37,378 nucleotides of DNA from Paenibacillus allorhizosphaerae. GTDB taxonomy: Bacteria; Bacillota; Bacilli; Paenibacillales; NBRC-103111. The stretch lies in contig NZ_CAJVCE010000041.1 of the NCBI RefSeq assembly GCF_910594985.1, forward strand, positions 1 through 37,378, read 5' to 3'. Below, piece by piece: positions 7,635 through 15,084 of the stretch. Within the stretch, counting starts at the first letter, position 1; the number at the start of each line of letters is the position of its first letter. Under the pieces are notes generated by a model. The model was not told the origin of the DNA. It worked only from the letters and a program-made list of their open reading frames with translations, and made no database searches. Position numbers and translations under genes: made by a program.

Positions 7635-9560
7635 ATGCATCGCGTTAACTTGGATCCAAACGCCTTCAACGCGCAGGTCTTTGAATATGCCTGCCTTGGC
7701 ATTGCTCTTATTGCTCCGGACGGTTTAATTCTAACCGTTAACCCTGCGATAGAGCGGATCTTCGGATATACCAAGGAAGAGTTTGACGGCAGGCAATTCG
7801 GTTTTTTTTCACATCCTGAAGATAAAGTCAAAACGATCAATGACCTGAAGCAGATGATGGAAGACAATAAAAGCGAAGTGCAAATAGAGAAGCGGTATTT
7901 GAGAAAGAACGGCGAGACGATGTGGGCGCTTGTTTCCGTCCGGTTGTTCCGTAATGATGAGGGGCAGCCGCTTTATTATATCGCACAGATCATAGATATT
8001 TCGGCTCAGAAGGAATCAGAGCAGCGGCTGCAAGAAACGGTTGAACGGTACACGTCGCTCAAAAAATATAATCATGACGCCGTTGTTTCTTTCGATTTGC
8101 AAGGAAAAATCATCCACGCAAATACGATGGCGGAGAAGCTGACCGGCTACCGCATTGAGGAAGAACTTAAAGGCATGGAGCTTGCCCATCTGATCGGAAA
8201 GCCCAATGTGGAGTGGATTTTGAAAGATGCTCTTCACGATAGCGCGGTAGAAGAAGGAATCGACACGGTTGTCACCAAAGACGGCTATACCATCGAAGTG
8301 CTCACCAGTATTGCACCGATCTTTGTAAACAAAAAAAATATCGGCTTTTATCTGATTTGCAAGGACATCTCCGAGCAGAAAAGACTGGTGCTGGCCAAGG
8401 AAATGGCTGAAGCTACGAATAAAGCCAAGAGCGAATTCCTTGCAATGATGAGCCATGAAATTCGAACGCCCCTGAACGGCGTCATCGGCATGACCGACCT
8501 TCTTCTGGAGGCGAATCTTGAAGTTGAGCATAAAGAATATGTAGAGATCATTCGTAAAAGCGGAGAAACCCTGCTTGGTATTATTAATGACATTCTCGAC
8601 CTTTCAAAAATTGAGGCGGGAAGAACGGAACTGCAAGAAGAAACTTTCGATTTGCGTTTGTGCATTAAGGACAGCCTTTCTGTCGTTTCCGCCAAGGCGG
8701 ATGAAAAAGGACTGGAATTATCGTACTCTATCAGTCACGACGTGCCCGAATACATTTATGGGGATGGCGATCGGCTCAAGCAGGTGCTCTTAAATCTGCT
8801 GAGCAACGCGGTCAAGTTTACACCTCGCGGGAGTGTATCGGTGGCAGTCAAGAAAGTCAAGGGGGACCGGGCGCGATTGGACTTCACCGTTGCGGATACG
8901 GGCATTGGAATCCCGACGGAGCGGCTCGAAGAAATTTTTGAACCGTTCGCTCAGATCGACAGCTTTATGACGCGTAAGCACGAAGGGACCGGTCTGGGGC
9001 TTTCGATAAGCAGAAAGCTCTTGGAATTGATGGGCGGGCAAATCCATGCTGAAAGCGATGGCATGAACGGCTCAACCTTTTGCTTCACCATTCCGCTAAA
9101 CGAAATGACGGCCGCCGACTTCGAACATCCCCAGCATTCGATTTCCAATGCAGTGGATCAACTGAACATATTAATTGCGGAGGACAATGCGATCAACACG
9201 CTGGTGTTGAAGAAGCTGCTCGAAAAGATGGGTCACAACGTCTCCGCAGTCGTCAACGGCAAAGAGGCCATTGAAGCGGCGCTTAATGAAACATACGATA
9301 TCATCTTTATGGATATCAACATGCCTATCGTGAATGGCGTGGATGCGGCGCGAGCGATTAAAGAGAAGCTGCCGTCTGGGAGGTGCCCCCGTATTGTGGC
9401 CGTTACCGCGAACGCGATAAAAGGCGATCGCGAGAAATGCCTGGCGGCGGGAATGGACGATTATGTCAGCAAGCCTGTGAAGATCGACATCATTAGAAAA
9501 ATATTGCTTGCGTATGTGCATAGCCGAGGAAACATAGAACAAAAGCAACCTTATCATTAG
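7635..9560 (+). CDS. Soluble PAS-PAS hybrid histidine kinase with receiver domain
   Basis: 641 residues from ATG 7635, chosen because GGAGG (7622-7626) sits 8 bases before it; a GTG at 7626 overlaps that site. Order of domains: PAS (about 10-125, FNAQVFEYACLGIALIAPDG), second PAS (about 135-250), HisKA with phospho-accepting His274 in AMMSHEIRTPLNGVIGMTDL, HATPase with N box (LLNLLSNAVKFTP), G1 (DTGIGIP) and G2 (GTGLGLSISRKLLELMGG), then a receiver with acidic pair EDN, phospho-acceptor Asp560 (IFMDINMP), Thr (VTANA) and Lys (VSKPV). There are no membrane segments, so it senses a cytosolic signal. No Hpt protein or partner regulator is adjacent, so the downstream target is unknown. Intact. 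Confidence 0.92.
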   Translation: MHRVNLDPNAFNAQVFEYACLGIALIAPDGLILTVNPAIERIFGYTKEEFDGRQFGFFSHPEDKVKTINDLKQMMEDNKSEVQIEKRYLRKNGETMWALVSVRLFRNDEGQPLYYIAQIIDISAQKESEQRLQETVERYTSLKKYNHDAVVSFDLQGKIIHANTMAEKLTGYRIEEELKGMELAHLIGKPNVEWILKDALHDSAVEEGIDTVVTKDGYTIEVLTSIAPIFVNKKNIGFYLICKDISEQKRLVLAKEMAEATNKAKSEFLAMMSHEIRTPLNGVIGMTDLLLEANLEVEHKEYVEIIRKSGETLLGIINDILDLSKIEAGRTELQEETFDLRLCIKDSLSVVSAKADEKGLELSYSISHDVPEYIYGDGDRLKQVLLNLLSNAVKFTPRGSVSVAVKKVKGDRARLDFTVADTGIGIPTERLEEIFEPFAQIDSFMTRKHEGTGLGLSISRKLLELMGGQIHAESDGMNGSTFCFTIPLNEMTAADFEHPQHSISNAVDQLNILIAEDNAINTLVLKKLLEKMGHNVSAVVNGKEAIEAALNETYDIIFMDINMPIVNGVDAARAIKEKLPSGRCPRIVAVTANAIKGDREKCLAAGMDDYVSKPVKIDIIRKILLAYVHSRGNIEQKQPYH

Positions 9561-9581
9561 GATGAGTTCAAAGTAAATGTG

Positions 9582-9620
9582 AAACAACCTAAAACCCATG
9601 CATGGGGTTTTAGGTTGTTT
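9582..9620. terminator. Bidirectional terminator between convergent genes
   Basis: Long near-perfect palindrome: AAACAACCTAAAACCC (9582-9597) pairs with GGGGTTTTAGGTTGTTT (9604-9620). A-rich and T-rich flanks on either side let it serve both the kinase gene and the convergent ArsR-type gene. Confidence 0.85.
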
Positions 9621-9633
9621 GAGTTCGCCACTT

Positions 9634-10548
9634 CTACACGGTGATCGTTACCCGTATGTCCTGCGGATAGTTGCCGAAGTTTTTGCCGAAAAGGCTGACG
9701 CCTCCACAATTCCCGCAATTCGCAGCGGATTCGGGAGACGAGATCCGAAAGAGCAGCTCCTGTCCTGCTTGGATGTTCAGTTGATGAATGCGAATGTCGG
9801 AAAATCTGACCCCATCGATAAACGTACCTTCATCGGTAATAGAGAGGACCTTAAGAAGTCCGTACTGTGTATCCACCCACCACTCGGGCGTGTATTTTCC
9901 GCGCTTGCTGCCAAAATCCCCCGGGCAGGTCCAAGTAGCAACATCGATGTGATTGATGGAGAAGGTAATATCCGACGGCCAATTGTCATTATAAAAAGGC
10001 GCCTCCGAGCAAATCTCCAAAGAAACGCTCAAGCTGGACGCGACTTCCTTTCCCACCAAATAATTCGGAATCCGATATTCGACAAAACCGCTTGCAAACC
10101 AGAGGTGCTCTGCCGTCATACGTTCGGGATCGTCGAAATAACGCGGATCGTCCATCATGCCGATGCGCTTGTAGGTGGACGCCAAACCGCAAGTGGGGTG
10201 AACCTCATGCCGGATGTATTGTCCAACCGGAAGGTCGACCGCGAATCCGCTTTGGCTCCCCGGCTTTTCTTCTTCGGCGGTTCGGAGTACTAACGTCAGC
10301 TTATCCACATTCAATGAGCAGCGCTTCTGCGTGCCTCGTTTTCCTACCGTATTCTCCGTGGAAACAATCCCGGCTTCCCCCAGCTTCTGGATGTGCTTTG
10401 TAATGATGGCTGAGGACAATCCTAATGCCTCAGCGAGCTCGCCAATGTTATAAGGCTTCGCATTCAATAATTCAATGATCCGAACGCGCGTTTCGGAAGA
10501 AAAGCATTCCAGCACGTTCATATTTCTCGTAGTCACGTCTATTTTCAT
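9634..10548 (-). CDS. ArsR-type winged-helix regulator with large C-terminal domain
   Basis: 304 residues. Residues about 10-80 form an ArsR/SmtB-like winged helix: LECFSSETRVRIIELLNAKP, then IGELAEALGLSSAIITKHIQ (recognition helix) and GIVSTE. The remaining 220 residues form one large domain rich in Trp, Tyr and Asp (YFDDPERMTAEHLWFASGF) and near the end a short Cys pattern C-G-N-C. I recall such regulators in Paenibacillus beside glycoside hydrolase genes, where the C-terminal part could sense a sugar, but that role is inference. The ATG is 60 bp from a strong divergent promoter (10608-10636), and the palindrome there is a likely operator. Its presumed target gene is reduced to a stub. Confidence 0.75.
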   Translation of the reverse strand: MKIDVTTRNMNVLECFSSETRVRIIELLNAKPYNIGELAEALGLSSAIITKHIQKLGEAGIVSTENTVGKRGTQKRCSLNVDKLTLVLRTAEEEKPGSQSGFAVDLPVGQYIRHEVHPTCGLASTYKRIGMMDDPRYFDDPERMTAEHLWFASGFVEYRIPNYLVGKEVASSLSVSLEICSEAPFYNDNWPSDITFSINHIDVATWTCPGDFGSKRGKYTPEWWVDTQYGLLKVLSITDEGTFIDGVRFSDIRIHQLNIQAGQELLFRISSPESAANCGNCGGVSLFGKNFGNYPQDIRVTITV

Positions 10549-10587
10549 ACAGCAAGCTCCTAATCCATCCCATTATATAACCTAAAT

Positions 10588-10636
10588 GTTAATTAATCAA
10601 CTTTTCGTTGACAAAAAGGAATGAGGGTTCTATTAT
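10588..10636 (+). promoter_or_regulatory. Strong sigma-A promoter with adjacent palindrome
   Basis: TTGACA at 10608-10613, a 17-bp spacer and TATTAT at 10631-10636 form a near-consensus plus-strand promoter. Just upstream, GTTAATTAATCAAC (10588-10601) is a near palindrome (GTT-ATTAAT-AAC) and a candidate operator for the divergent ArsR-type regulator. The promoter now drives only an 18-codon frame. Confidence 0.7.
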
Positions 10637-10695
10637 ATTAACCATCATAGAATAAAGATAATTTTTTTATTAAACATAAGAAAAGGAGTGCGGAT

Positions 10696-10752
10696 ATGGC
10701 TCAAGCATGGATGAGGCAGGAGTATCCTCACACGCAGCTTATGAGGGGCTAA
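10696..10752 (+). pseudogene. Stub of a gene behind a strong promoter
   Basis: ATG 10696 has a good AAAAGGAG ribosome binding site (10681-10688) and lies downstream of the near-consensus promoter at 10608. The frame ends after 18 codons (MAQAWMRQEYPHTQLMRG). The sequence to about 10979 gives no further recognisable coding. The strong expression signals suggest the 5' end of a deleted target gene of the neighbouring ArsR-type regulator, perhaps a glycoside hydrolase. A genuine short leader peptide cannot be excluded. Confidence 0.35.
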
Positions 10753-10979
10753 TTTCAACCGAGAACCCGGCAGGAGATGAAGAACAGCGGGGGGCAGGTG
10801 ATCAGACTGGCATTTATGCAAACGTTTTCCGTATTTGAAACCGCTTCATAATTCACCAACTGAAGTTCAAGCCTGAAGTGGGTAAGAATGACATTCGTTT
10901 TCGAACATAGTGGATGCACGCAATCGATACTCGGCTTATAGCCGCGTATTTTACCAGCACTGAAAGAAAATCTCCATCA

Positions 10980-11041
10980 TTGACATACATAAGGGGGGCA
11001 TAGTATTATGAGTCTCAGAAATATACCCCCAATGGGTATAT
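10980..11041 (+). promoter_or_regulatory. Promoter with CsoR-like copper operator
   Basis: TTGACA (10980-10985), an 18-bp spacer and TATTAT (11004-11009) form a promoter. Beginning about 12 bp after the -10 is ATATACCCCCAATGGGTATA (11021-11040), an inverted repeat of the TACCC-n5-GGGTA type bound by CsoR-family copper repressors. The first gene downstream is an HMA/CopZ-like protein, which fits copper control. No csoR gene is in the window. Confidence 0.7.
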
Positions 11042-11062
11042 TTTATAAAAGGAGGAAACAAT

Positions 11063-11275
11063 TTGAACAATCAGCAAGTGACAATCAAGATTGAATGTAT
11101 GGGTTGCAAACCATGTGTAGCCAAATCGAAAATAAACTTGCTACTCTAAAGAAGTAACAGGTAAAGTGGATTTTGAAGAAAGAACAGCAGCAATCATTCT
11201 TACTGAGCGCGCTTCACTAGAAGATGTTCTTAATACAATCAAGGGCATGGGATATCAAGCATTTGTTGAATAAAG
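11063..11275 (+). pseudogene. HMA-domain metal-binding protein (CopZ-like), frameshifted
   Basis: TTG start at 11063 after GGAGGAAACAA. The first frame reads NNQQVTIKIECMGCKPCVAK and stops after about 28 codons. The metal-binding motif is G-C-x-x-C with Met before it (M-G-C-K-P-C). Restoring one A in GCCAAATCG and one in CTAAAGAAG rebuilds a complete domain: KIENKLATLKEVTGKVDFEE, then the typical end GYQAFVE with TAA 11273-11275. The reconstructed length of about 71 residues is normal for HMA chaperones. Two independent one-base losses in A runs argue for decay, or for poor sequence quality. The original product would bind Cu(I) or a similar cation in the cytosol. Confidence 0.75.
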
Positions 11276-11312
11276 GATTAAACAGAAATGATGTTATTGG
11301 AGGGGCATGAAT

Positions 11313-11659
11313 ATGAAAAGTATAGAATATGTGATAGGCAGGGTCATAATCGGTCTTATTTTCGCTTAAATGTGATTCTTCAAATTTATAAGTTGGTAAA
11401 TTACAGCTGGATGGATGGCAATAAAAGGACTACCTTTCATTGCTTTGCTTCTTGTAGGGGCAATTATAGTGGAGCTAGGTGGCGGATTGATGCTTGCTTT
11501 CGGTTATAAGGAAGAATTGTTGTATTTATTTTGGCATTGTTCTTAGTCCCCACGAATCAAACTTTGCATAATTCTTGGGCAGCTCTTGAAGTGATGCGCG
11601 CTACCGAACAGTTAAGCTTTCTTCAGAATAATGCCAAAAGTAATGAGGTGCCGACATGA
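11313..11659 (+). pseudogene. DoxX-like membrane protein, multiply frameshifted
   Basis: GGAGGGG (11299-11305) precedes ATG 11313, giving MKSIEYVIGRVIIGLIFA and then a stop. Further pieces in shifting frames read GLPFIALLLVGAIIVELGGG, LMLAFGYKEELLYLFW and a final HNSWAALEVMRATEQLSFLQ, ending at TGA 11657-11659. This is the order of DoxX/DoxD-family proteins: four membrane helices with the E-L-x-G-G motif in the third. At least three indels are needed to restore it. It follows the HMA gene by 38 bp and overlaps the next frame by four bases, so these were one operon under the CsoR-like operator. Confidence 0.65.
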
Positions 11660-11864
11660 AAACCCTAATAATTCTATGTCACTCTACATTTGAGGAATCT
11701 AAAGTAATTAAAACATGGGTTAAACATACTAGAAATCACGATGAACTAACAATCATCATTTAGATATGGTATATCCTGACGAGAAAAATGATGATCAAAT
11801 AGAAGAGAGTGCTAATGAGTATGTAAGCACCTCCTTAAAATCCATAAATAGTTGGTCTATTTAG
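11656..11864 (+). pseudogene. Flavodoxin-fold NAD(P)H oxidoreductase fragment
   Basis: ATG 11656 overlaps the DoxX stop (ATGA). The frame gives KTLIILCHSTFEESKVIKTW, the N terminus of Flavodoxin_2-type quinone reductases of the KefF/MdaB kind (beta-1, then the H-P/S-x-x-x-x-S phosphate loop). A shift near 11757 continues as HHLDMVYPDEKNDD and ends at TAG 11862-11864. Only about 65 of some 180 residues remain. With DoxX and HMA it suggests a lost operon for copper or thiol/quinone stress. Confidence 0.65.
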
Positions 11865-11930
11865 TTCTAATATCAAAGCGTGGCTTTTCTATTTGGACTA
11901 TGCTATCACAATACATTTTGGGGGACTTCC

Positions 11931-12530
11931 ATGAGGATATTATTAATTGGAGCAAGTGGAACGATCGGAAACGCTGTTCGTGAAGAGTTGGCAGACCGCC
12001 ATGAGTTTATTTCTGCTGGCAGGAATGGTGCCGATGTGTCTGTTGACATTACATCTCCGGAAAGTATCAGAGCCATGTATCAGACGGTTGGTAAAGTAGA
12101 TGCTGTGGTAAGTACTACTGGAAGCACGCATTTCGGTTCTTTTCTCGAATTGACTCCGGAAAATAATGAGATTTCAATTCAAAGCAAGTTAAAAGGGCAA
12201 GTCAACTTAGTATTGCTTGGTCATCATTACGTAAATGATCGTGGTAGTTTTACTTTGACATCGGGAATTATTATGGACGACCCAATTGTAGGTGGGACAT
12301 CATCCGCGATGGCCGGGGGAGCCCTTAAAGCCTTTGTTACATCCGCGGCAATAGAAATGCCTAGAGGGATACGTATTAACAGTGTAAGCCCTAATGTAGT
12401 AAAAGAATCAATAAAGAAGTATGGTCCGTATTTTCCTGGTTTTGAACCTGTGCCTGTAAGCAGGGTTGCATTAGCTTTTCGAAAAAGTGTAGAAGGTGGA
12501 CAAACGGGCCAAACATATACTGTATATTAA
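11931..12530 (+). CDS. Short SDR-type oxidoreductase
   Basis: 199 residues from ATG 11931, with GGGGGA about 6 bases upstream. An earlier ATG at 11880 has no ribosome binding site. The N terminus MRILLIGASGTIGNAV holds the glycine-rich cofactor loop, followed by SAGRNGADVSVDIT with an Arg after beta-2 that favours NADP, and VVSTTGSTHFG. The catalytic segment reads LTSGIIMDDPIVGGTSSAMA: Ser is present but the Tyr-x-x-x-Lys pair is not. I recall compact SDRs of about 200 residues with this pattern. Cytosolic; substrate unknown. It stands alone and is followed within 14 bp by repeat copy E2. Confidence 0.85.
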   Translation: MRILLIGASGTIGNAVREELADRHEFISAGRNGADVSVDITSPESIRAMYQTVGKVDAVVSTTGSTHFGSFLELTPENNEISIQSKLKGQVNLVLLGHHYVNDRGSFTLTSGIIMDDPIVGGTSSAMAGGALKAFVTSAAIEMPRGIRINSVSPNVVKESIKKYGPYFPGFEPVPVSRVALAFRKSVEGGQTGQTYTVY

Positions 12531-12543
12531 AACAGTATTGCAT

Positions 12544-12595
12544 TAATGGGTAACGATAGCGTGGGGCTGCCTGGAGGAAGTAACGGGCAGGTTAA
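12544..12595 (+). repeat. Intergenic hairpin repeat, copy E2 (hairpin lost)
   Basis: Left arm GGGTAACGATAGCG and right arm GTAACGGGCAGGTTA are present but only 52 bp in total. The left stem GGGGCTGCC survives, and its partner and the T-rich part are deleted. It begins 14 bp after the SDR stop codon. Confidence 0.75.
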
Positions 12596-12648
12596 TTCTA
12601 GAACAACTAGTGAGTTCTACGGGGTATATAAGGAATGCGGAGTCGTTG

Positions 12649-12843
12649 TGCTGCTAGACTAAAAAGTGGACACGGAGAACCGAGAATGAGATAGAATAAA
12701 AAATATCTTAATTCGAGGTGTCCGACATGACTAAAAAGTACGACAAAGAGTTTAAATTGCAAACGATTCAGATGATTCAAGAAGAAGGTAAAGCGGTGGC
12801 GCAAGTATCCCGGGAACTGGGGATAAGTGAAAACACTTTGTAA
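12649..12843 (+). mobile_element. IS3-family left-end remnant with truncated orfA
   Basis: A terminal-repeat-like end beginning TGCTGCTAGACTAAAAAGTG resembles IS3/IS150-group ends (TG start, AAAGTGGACAC). OrfA starts at ATG 12727 with an AGGTGTCC region before it. It gives the N-terminal helix-turn-helix of an IS3 OrfA (TKKYDKEFKLQTIQMIQEEG, then VSRELGISENTL) and is cut by TAA 12841-12843 after 38 residues. OrfB and the right end are missing. Confidence 0.7.
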
Positions 12844-12844
12844 T

Positions 12845-12896
12845 GTTCCAGAGGATCGTTCTTGTTAGAACGCGACTTATGGAACCTTTTTTATTT
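12845..12896 (+). terminator. Intrinsic terminator
   Basis: GTTCCA and CGTTCT (12845-12850, about 12857-12862) pair with AGAACG and TGGAAC (about 12867-12872 and 12880-12885), with small internal bulges, followed by CTTTTTTATTTT. It lies at the cut end of the IS3 remnant. The gene it belonged to is gone. Confidence 0.65.
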
Positions 12897-12955
12897 TAGG
12901 TCAGAATGTGCCCCAGCAGAAACGAGCAGAAACGGTTAACTGAAATTCGATGAAA

Positions 12956-13003
12956 GCGTATATGTTTGTGTCGCGAAAGCGCATATGTTTGTGTCGCCGA
13001 ACA
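12956..13003 (-). repeat. IS21-like element end with two tandem sites
   Basis: Read on the minus strand from 13003: TGTTCGGCGACACAAACATA. The 18-base unit CGACACAAACATATGCGC occurs at 12979-12996 and 12956-12973, a 23-bp period. A TGT start and repeated internal transposase-type sites are features of IS21-family ends. No istA/istB genes are in the window, so this is an isolated end. Related units occur in the 210-bp blocks at 19870 and 33398. The 184 bp from 13004 to 13187 hold nothing else I can name. Confidence 0.55.
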
Positions 13004-13187
13004 CTTTGCCGAGGTAAGTGACCGCTCCTTCTATTTCATTTTCTATTACGTAAAACTCAAGTTTGACGAAAGAGACAAGGAACTATCTTAATACTCAAAT
13101 ATACTTACCATTTTGATCCAGCCACAGTGATCAAAGTTTATAAAATAAGCAATTCGTCGGAAGGTTGAAACTGAGAATATAATGTAT

Positions 13188-13744
13188 CATGATGCCCTTC
13201 AGGCTGTGCCTGCCGCATAGCGTTCGCAAACGGCTGCTGCGGAGGGATCGGCATTCTACAACGCCCTCTTTAGGGTGGAACGCAAATGGAAGGTTGCCTC
13301 ACCGGAAGCGCGTTATACCACCCGGCTGGCCGAGAGCAAGCCCATTTTGGACAAGTCCCTGATTTGGCTGGAGACGCAGCGATAGCGGGTATTGCCCAAA
13401 GGATTGCACGGACAGGCGATTACCTACAGGTGGGGGAAGCTTAATGTTTTCTTACAAGATGGACGCATCGAGATTCACAACAATCGAAGCGAGAGGTCGA
13501 TCAAGCCGGTTGTGCTTGGAAGAAAAAACTTTCTCTTTAGCAATACACCGCGCGAGCCAAGGCAAGTGCGATCTACAGTGTCGTGGAAACGGCGAAGGCG
13601 AATGCTTTGAAGCCGCATGCATATTTACAGCATTTGTTTGAGCAGTTGCCGCAGCTTGCCGATCCAAAAGATCCGGATGCGTTAAGCAAGTTGGCGCCTT
13701 GGTCAACTACTCTGCCGCTGATATGCCGCATATTCTCCAAATAA
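13188..13744 (+). pseudogene. IS66 transposase (TnpC) C-terminal fragment
   Basis: Reads AAAEGSAFYNALFRVERKWK, a segment before the last catalytic part, then WLETQR with TAG 13383-13385, WGKLNVFLQDGRIEIHNNRS and ERSIKPVVLGRKNFLFSNTP, which contains the final catalytic Glu region (N-N-x-S-E-R-S-I-K-P) of the DDE domain. A shift near 13551 continues as IYSVVETAKANALKPHAYLQ and ends LAPWSTTLPLICR. There is a second nonsense codon at TAG 13218-13220, and several residues are missing. The first two thirds of the protein are absent. This is dead transposase sequence from an IS66 element. Confidence 0.8.
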
Positions 13745-13926
13745 CTCATATCGGTAACTTTCTCGAATAGTGGGGGGCTATTTGGCATGCTTTAACTCAT
13801 GATCCGCATCTGTTCCTCGCGCGACAGCTCTATTCAAATTCTCATCTGTACGATCTCCTTTCCACGTGTGCTGGATTTGAGTCATACGATGTAAGAACTG
13901 ACGGGGTTTTGGGCTTGTCCAATACG

Positions 13927-14062
13927 TTATGGATTTTTGCTGTGTTGTTTGGTCGGCATCTGTTCAGATGGGGTTCCTTTGCCTTGTGTACGGCGGTTTT
14001 TCTCATCCTTTGCCTGCTTCTTATGAATACTGTCAACGAACTGTTTCGTATCGTTCGTTCAT
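13927..14062 (-). pseudogene. DUF4023-like small protein, frameshifted
   Basis: On the minus strand a GGAGG site precedes ATG (complement of 14060-14062), giving MNERYETVR and then TGA. A one-base shift continues as FVDSIHKKQAKDEKNRRTQG and KGTPSEQMPTKQHSKNP, ending at TAA (complement of 13927-13929). The pattern F-V-x-x-x-H-x-x-Q-x-x-D-E-x-N followed by G-K-G-x-P and a final K-Q-H fits small basic DUF4023 proteins of Bacilli of about 40 residues, whose function is unknown. I assign it from memory of that pattern. The surrounding 13745-13926 and 14063-14136 contain no other supportable gene. Confidence 0.5.
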
Positions 14063-14136
14063 AGAATGCGCCTCCTTCGTTGTGAGATGTGCTGCCCCAT
14101 TAGGGTTGCCGAATTTTATTTCCATATTCTTGGTCG

Positions 14137-14910
14137 TTACTGCAGCTTCCTATACATCGATGGGGACATTCCGGTCAACTTTTTGAACAAACGGTTGAAG
14201 TGTGCAGCATCATAATAGCCAAGCTCAATCGCAATATTTTCGATATTAGCTCCAGTTGTTAAGAGCAGCTCCTCAGCCTTCGTAATACGAATCCTATGCA
14301 TGTATTCAAGAGGAGCCATGTTGTAGTGCTTCCTGAAGCTTGTAATGATATGCGATTCGCTTCTCTTGGCGAAAAGTGCCAGCTCTTTAATAGAAAGAGG
14401 CTCCCGGTAATACTCCGTAATATAATTGCGAACCTTCTGAACAACGCTTGGCTGCTTGGTTGATCTTTGCTGCACCATAGACTCTTGATGAATACGCACG
14501 ATCAATTCCAGCAGCATATACTCACAGATCGGTTTATAATACATATCCTTCTTGGCCCAAATGGTATACATTTGGGCGTAGGACTGCTTTAAATACGAAT
14601 GAATCGACGCCGTTTTGAATACTACCGCTTTATTATTCAGGTCTGGAAAGTGTTGGAAAACATCGTCTCCTGTAAAATGGATCGAATATTTGGTATGAGC
14701 ATCTTCATTGACAGCTTCGCCTTGCCGTCCCAACCCCTCTGCAATAAATAATACATCTCCCTTTTCCACGACATACTGAGTCCCCTCGATACGGTATGCA
14801 CATGCTCCTTTTTCGACAAAAATCAACAAATGATGCGGGGAAGTCAGAATCTTATTATACGCTTTCCATTGTTCGGAAAAGTCCAGCAGAATTACATTTT
14901 TAATCGTCAT
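14137..14910 (-). CDS. AraC family transcriptional regulator
   Basis: 257 residues. The N-terminal part (about 20-100) is a cupin-like sensing domain (LLIFVEKGACAYRIEGTQYV, then GDVLFIAEG). The C-terminal part holds two helix-turn-helix motifs typical of AraC/XylS: IKELALFAKRSESHIITSFR and IENIAIELGYYDAAHFNRLF, ending in the family signature KKLTGMSPSMYRK. It is divergent from the three-gene operon starting at 15085. Paired direct repeats at 14964-15004, in the shared intergenic region, are the likely binding sites, so it probably activates that operon on binding a small ligand. The start ATG has GGAGGG nearby (complement of about 14917-14922). Intact. Confidence 0.9.
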   Translation of the reverse strand: MTIKNVILLDFSEQWKAYNKILTSPHHLLIFVEKGACAYRIEGTQYVVEKGDVLFIAEGLGRQGEAVNEDAHTKYSIHFTGDDVFQHFPDLNNKAVVFKTASIHSYLKQSYAQMYTIWAKKDMYYKPICEYMLLELIVRIHQESMVQQRSTKQPSVVQKVRNYITEYYREPLSIKELALFAKRSESHIITSFRKHYNMAPLEYMHRIRITKAEELLLTTGANIENIAIELGYYDAAHFNRLFKKLTGMSPSMYRKLQ

Positions 14911-14963
14911 TCACATTCCCTCCGCCTTCGTAATTAAGTGGGTTTCAATTACAAAACGATATT

Positions 14964-15004
14964 AAAGTATCATACAAGTAAATAAAAGTATCGTAAATAG
15001 TAAA
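14964..15004 (+). promoter_or_regulatory. Direct-repeat operator for the AraC regulator
   Basis: AAAGTATCATACAAGTAAA (14964-14982) and AAAGTATCGTAAATAGTAAA (14985-15004) are direct repeats sharing AAAGTATC-n-TA at the start and AGTAAA at the end, offset by 21 bp, that is two helical turns. Tandem sites with this spacing are what an AraC dimer binds. A weak promoter (TTGATA at 15017-15022) lies just downstream toward the operon. Confidence 0.6.
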
Positions 15005-15084
15005 CATGTAATCCCCTTGATACAATTAAGTTGCAATAAAATTATTATACAATAATGAGCAAATCAAGAAGGGACGTTCTTCAA

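Noticed and set aside
9598..10293. 231-codon plus-strand frame
   Set aside because: Complement of the ArsR-type regulator gene, which has a clear winged helix and proper signals. The plus frame starts inside the terminator palindrome.
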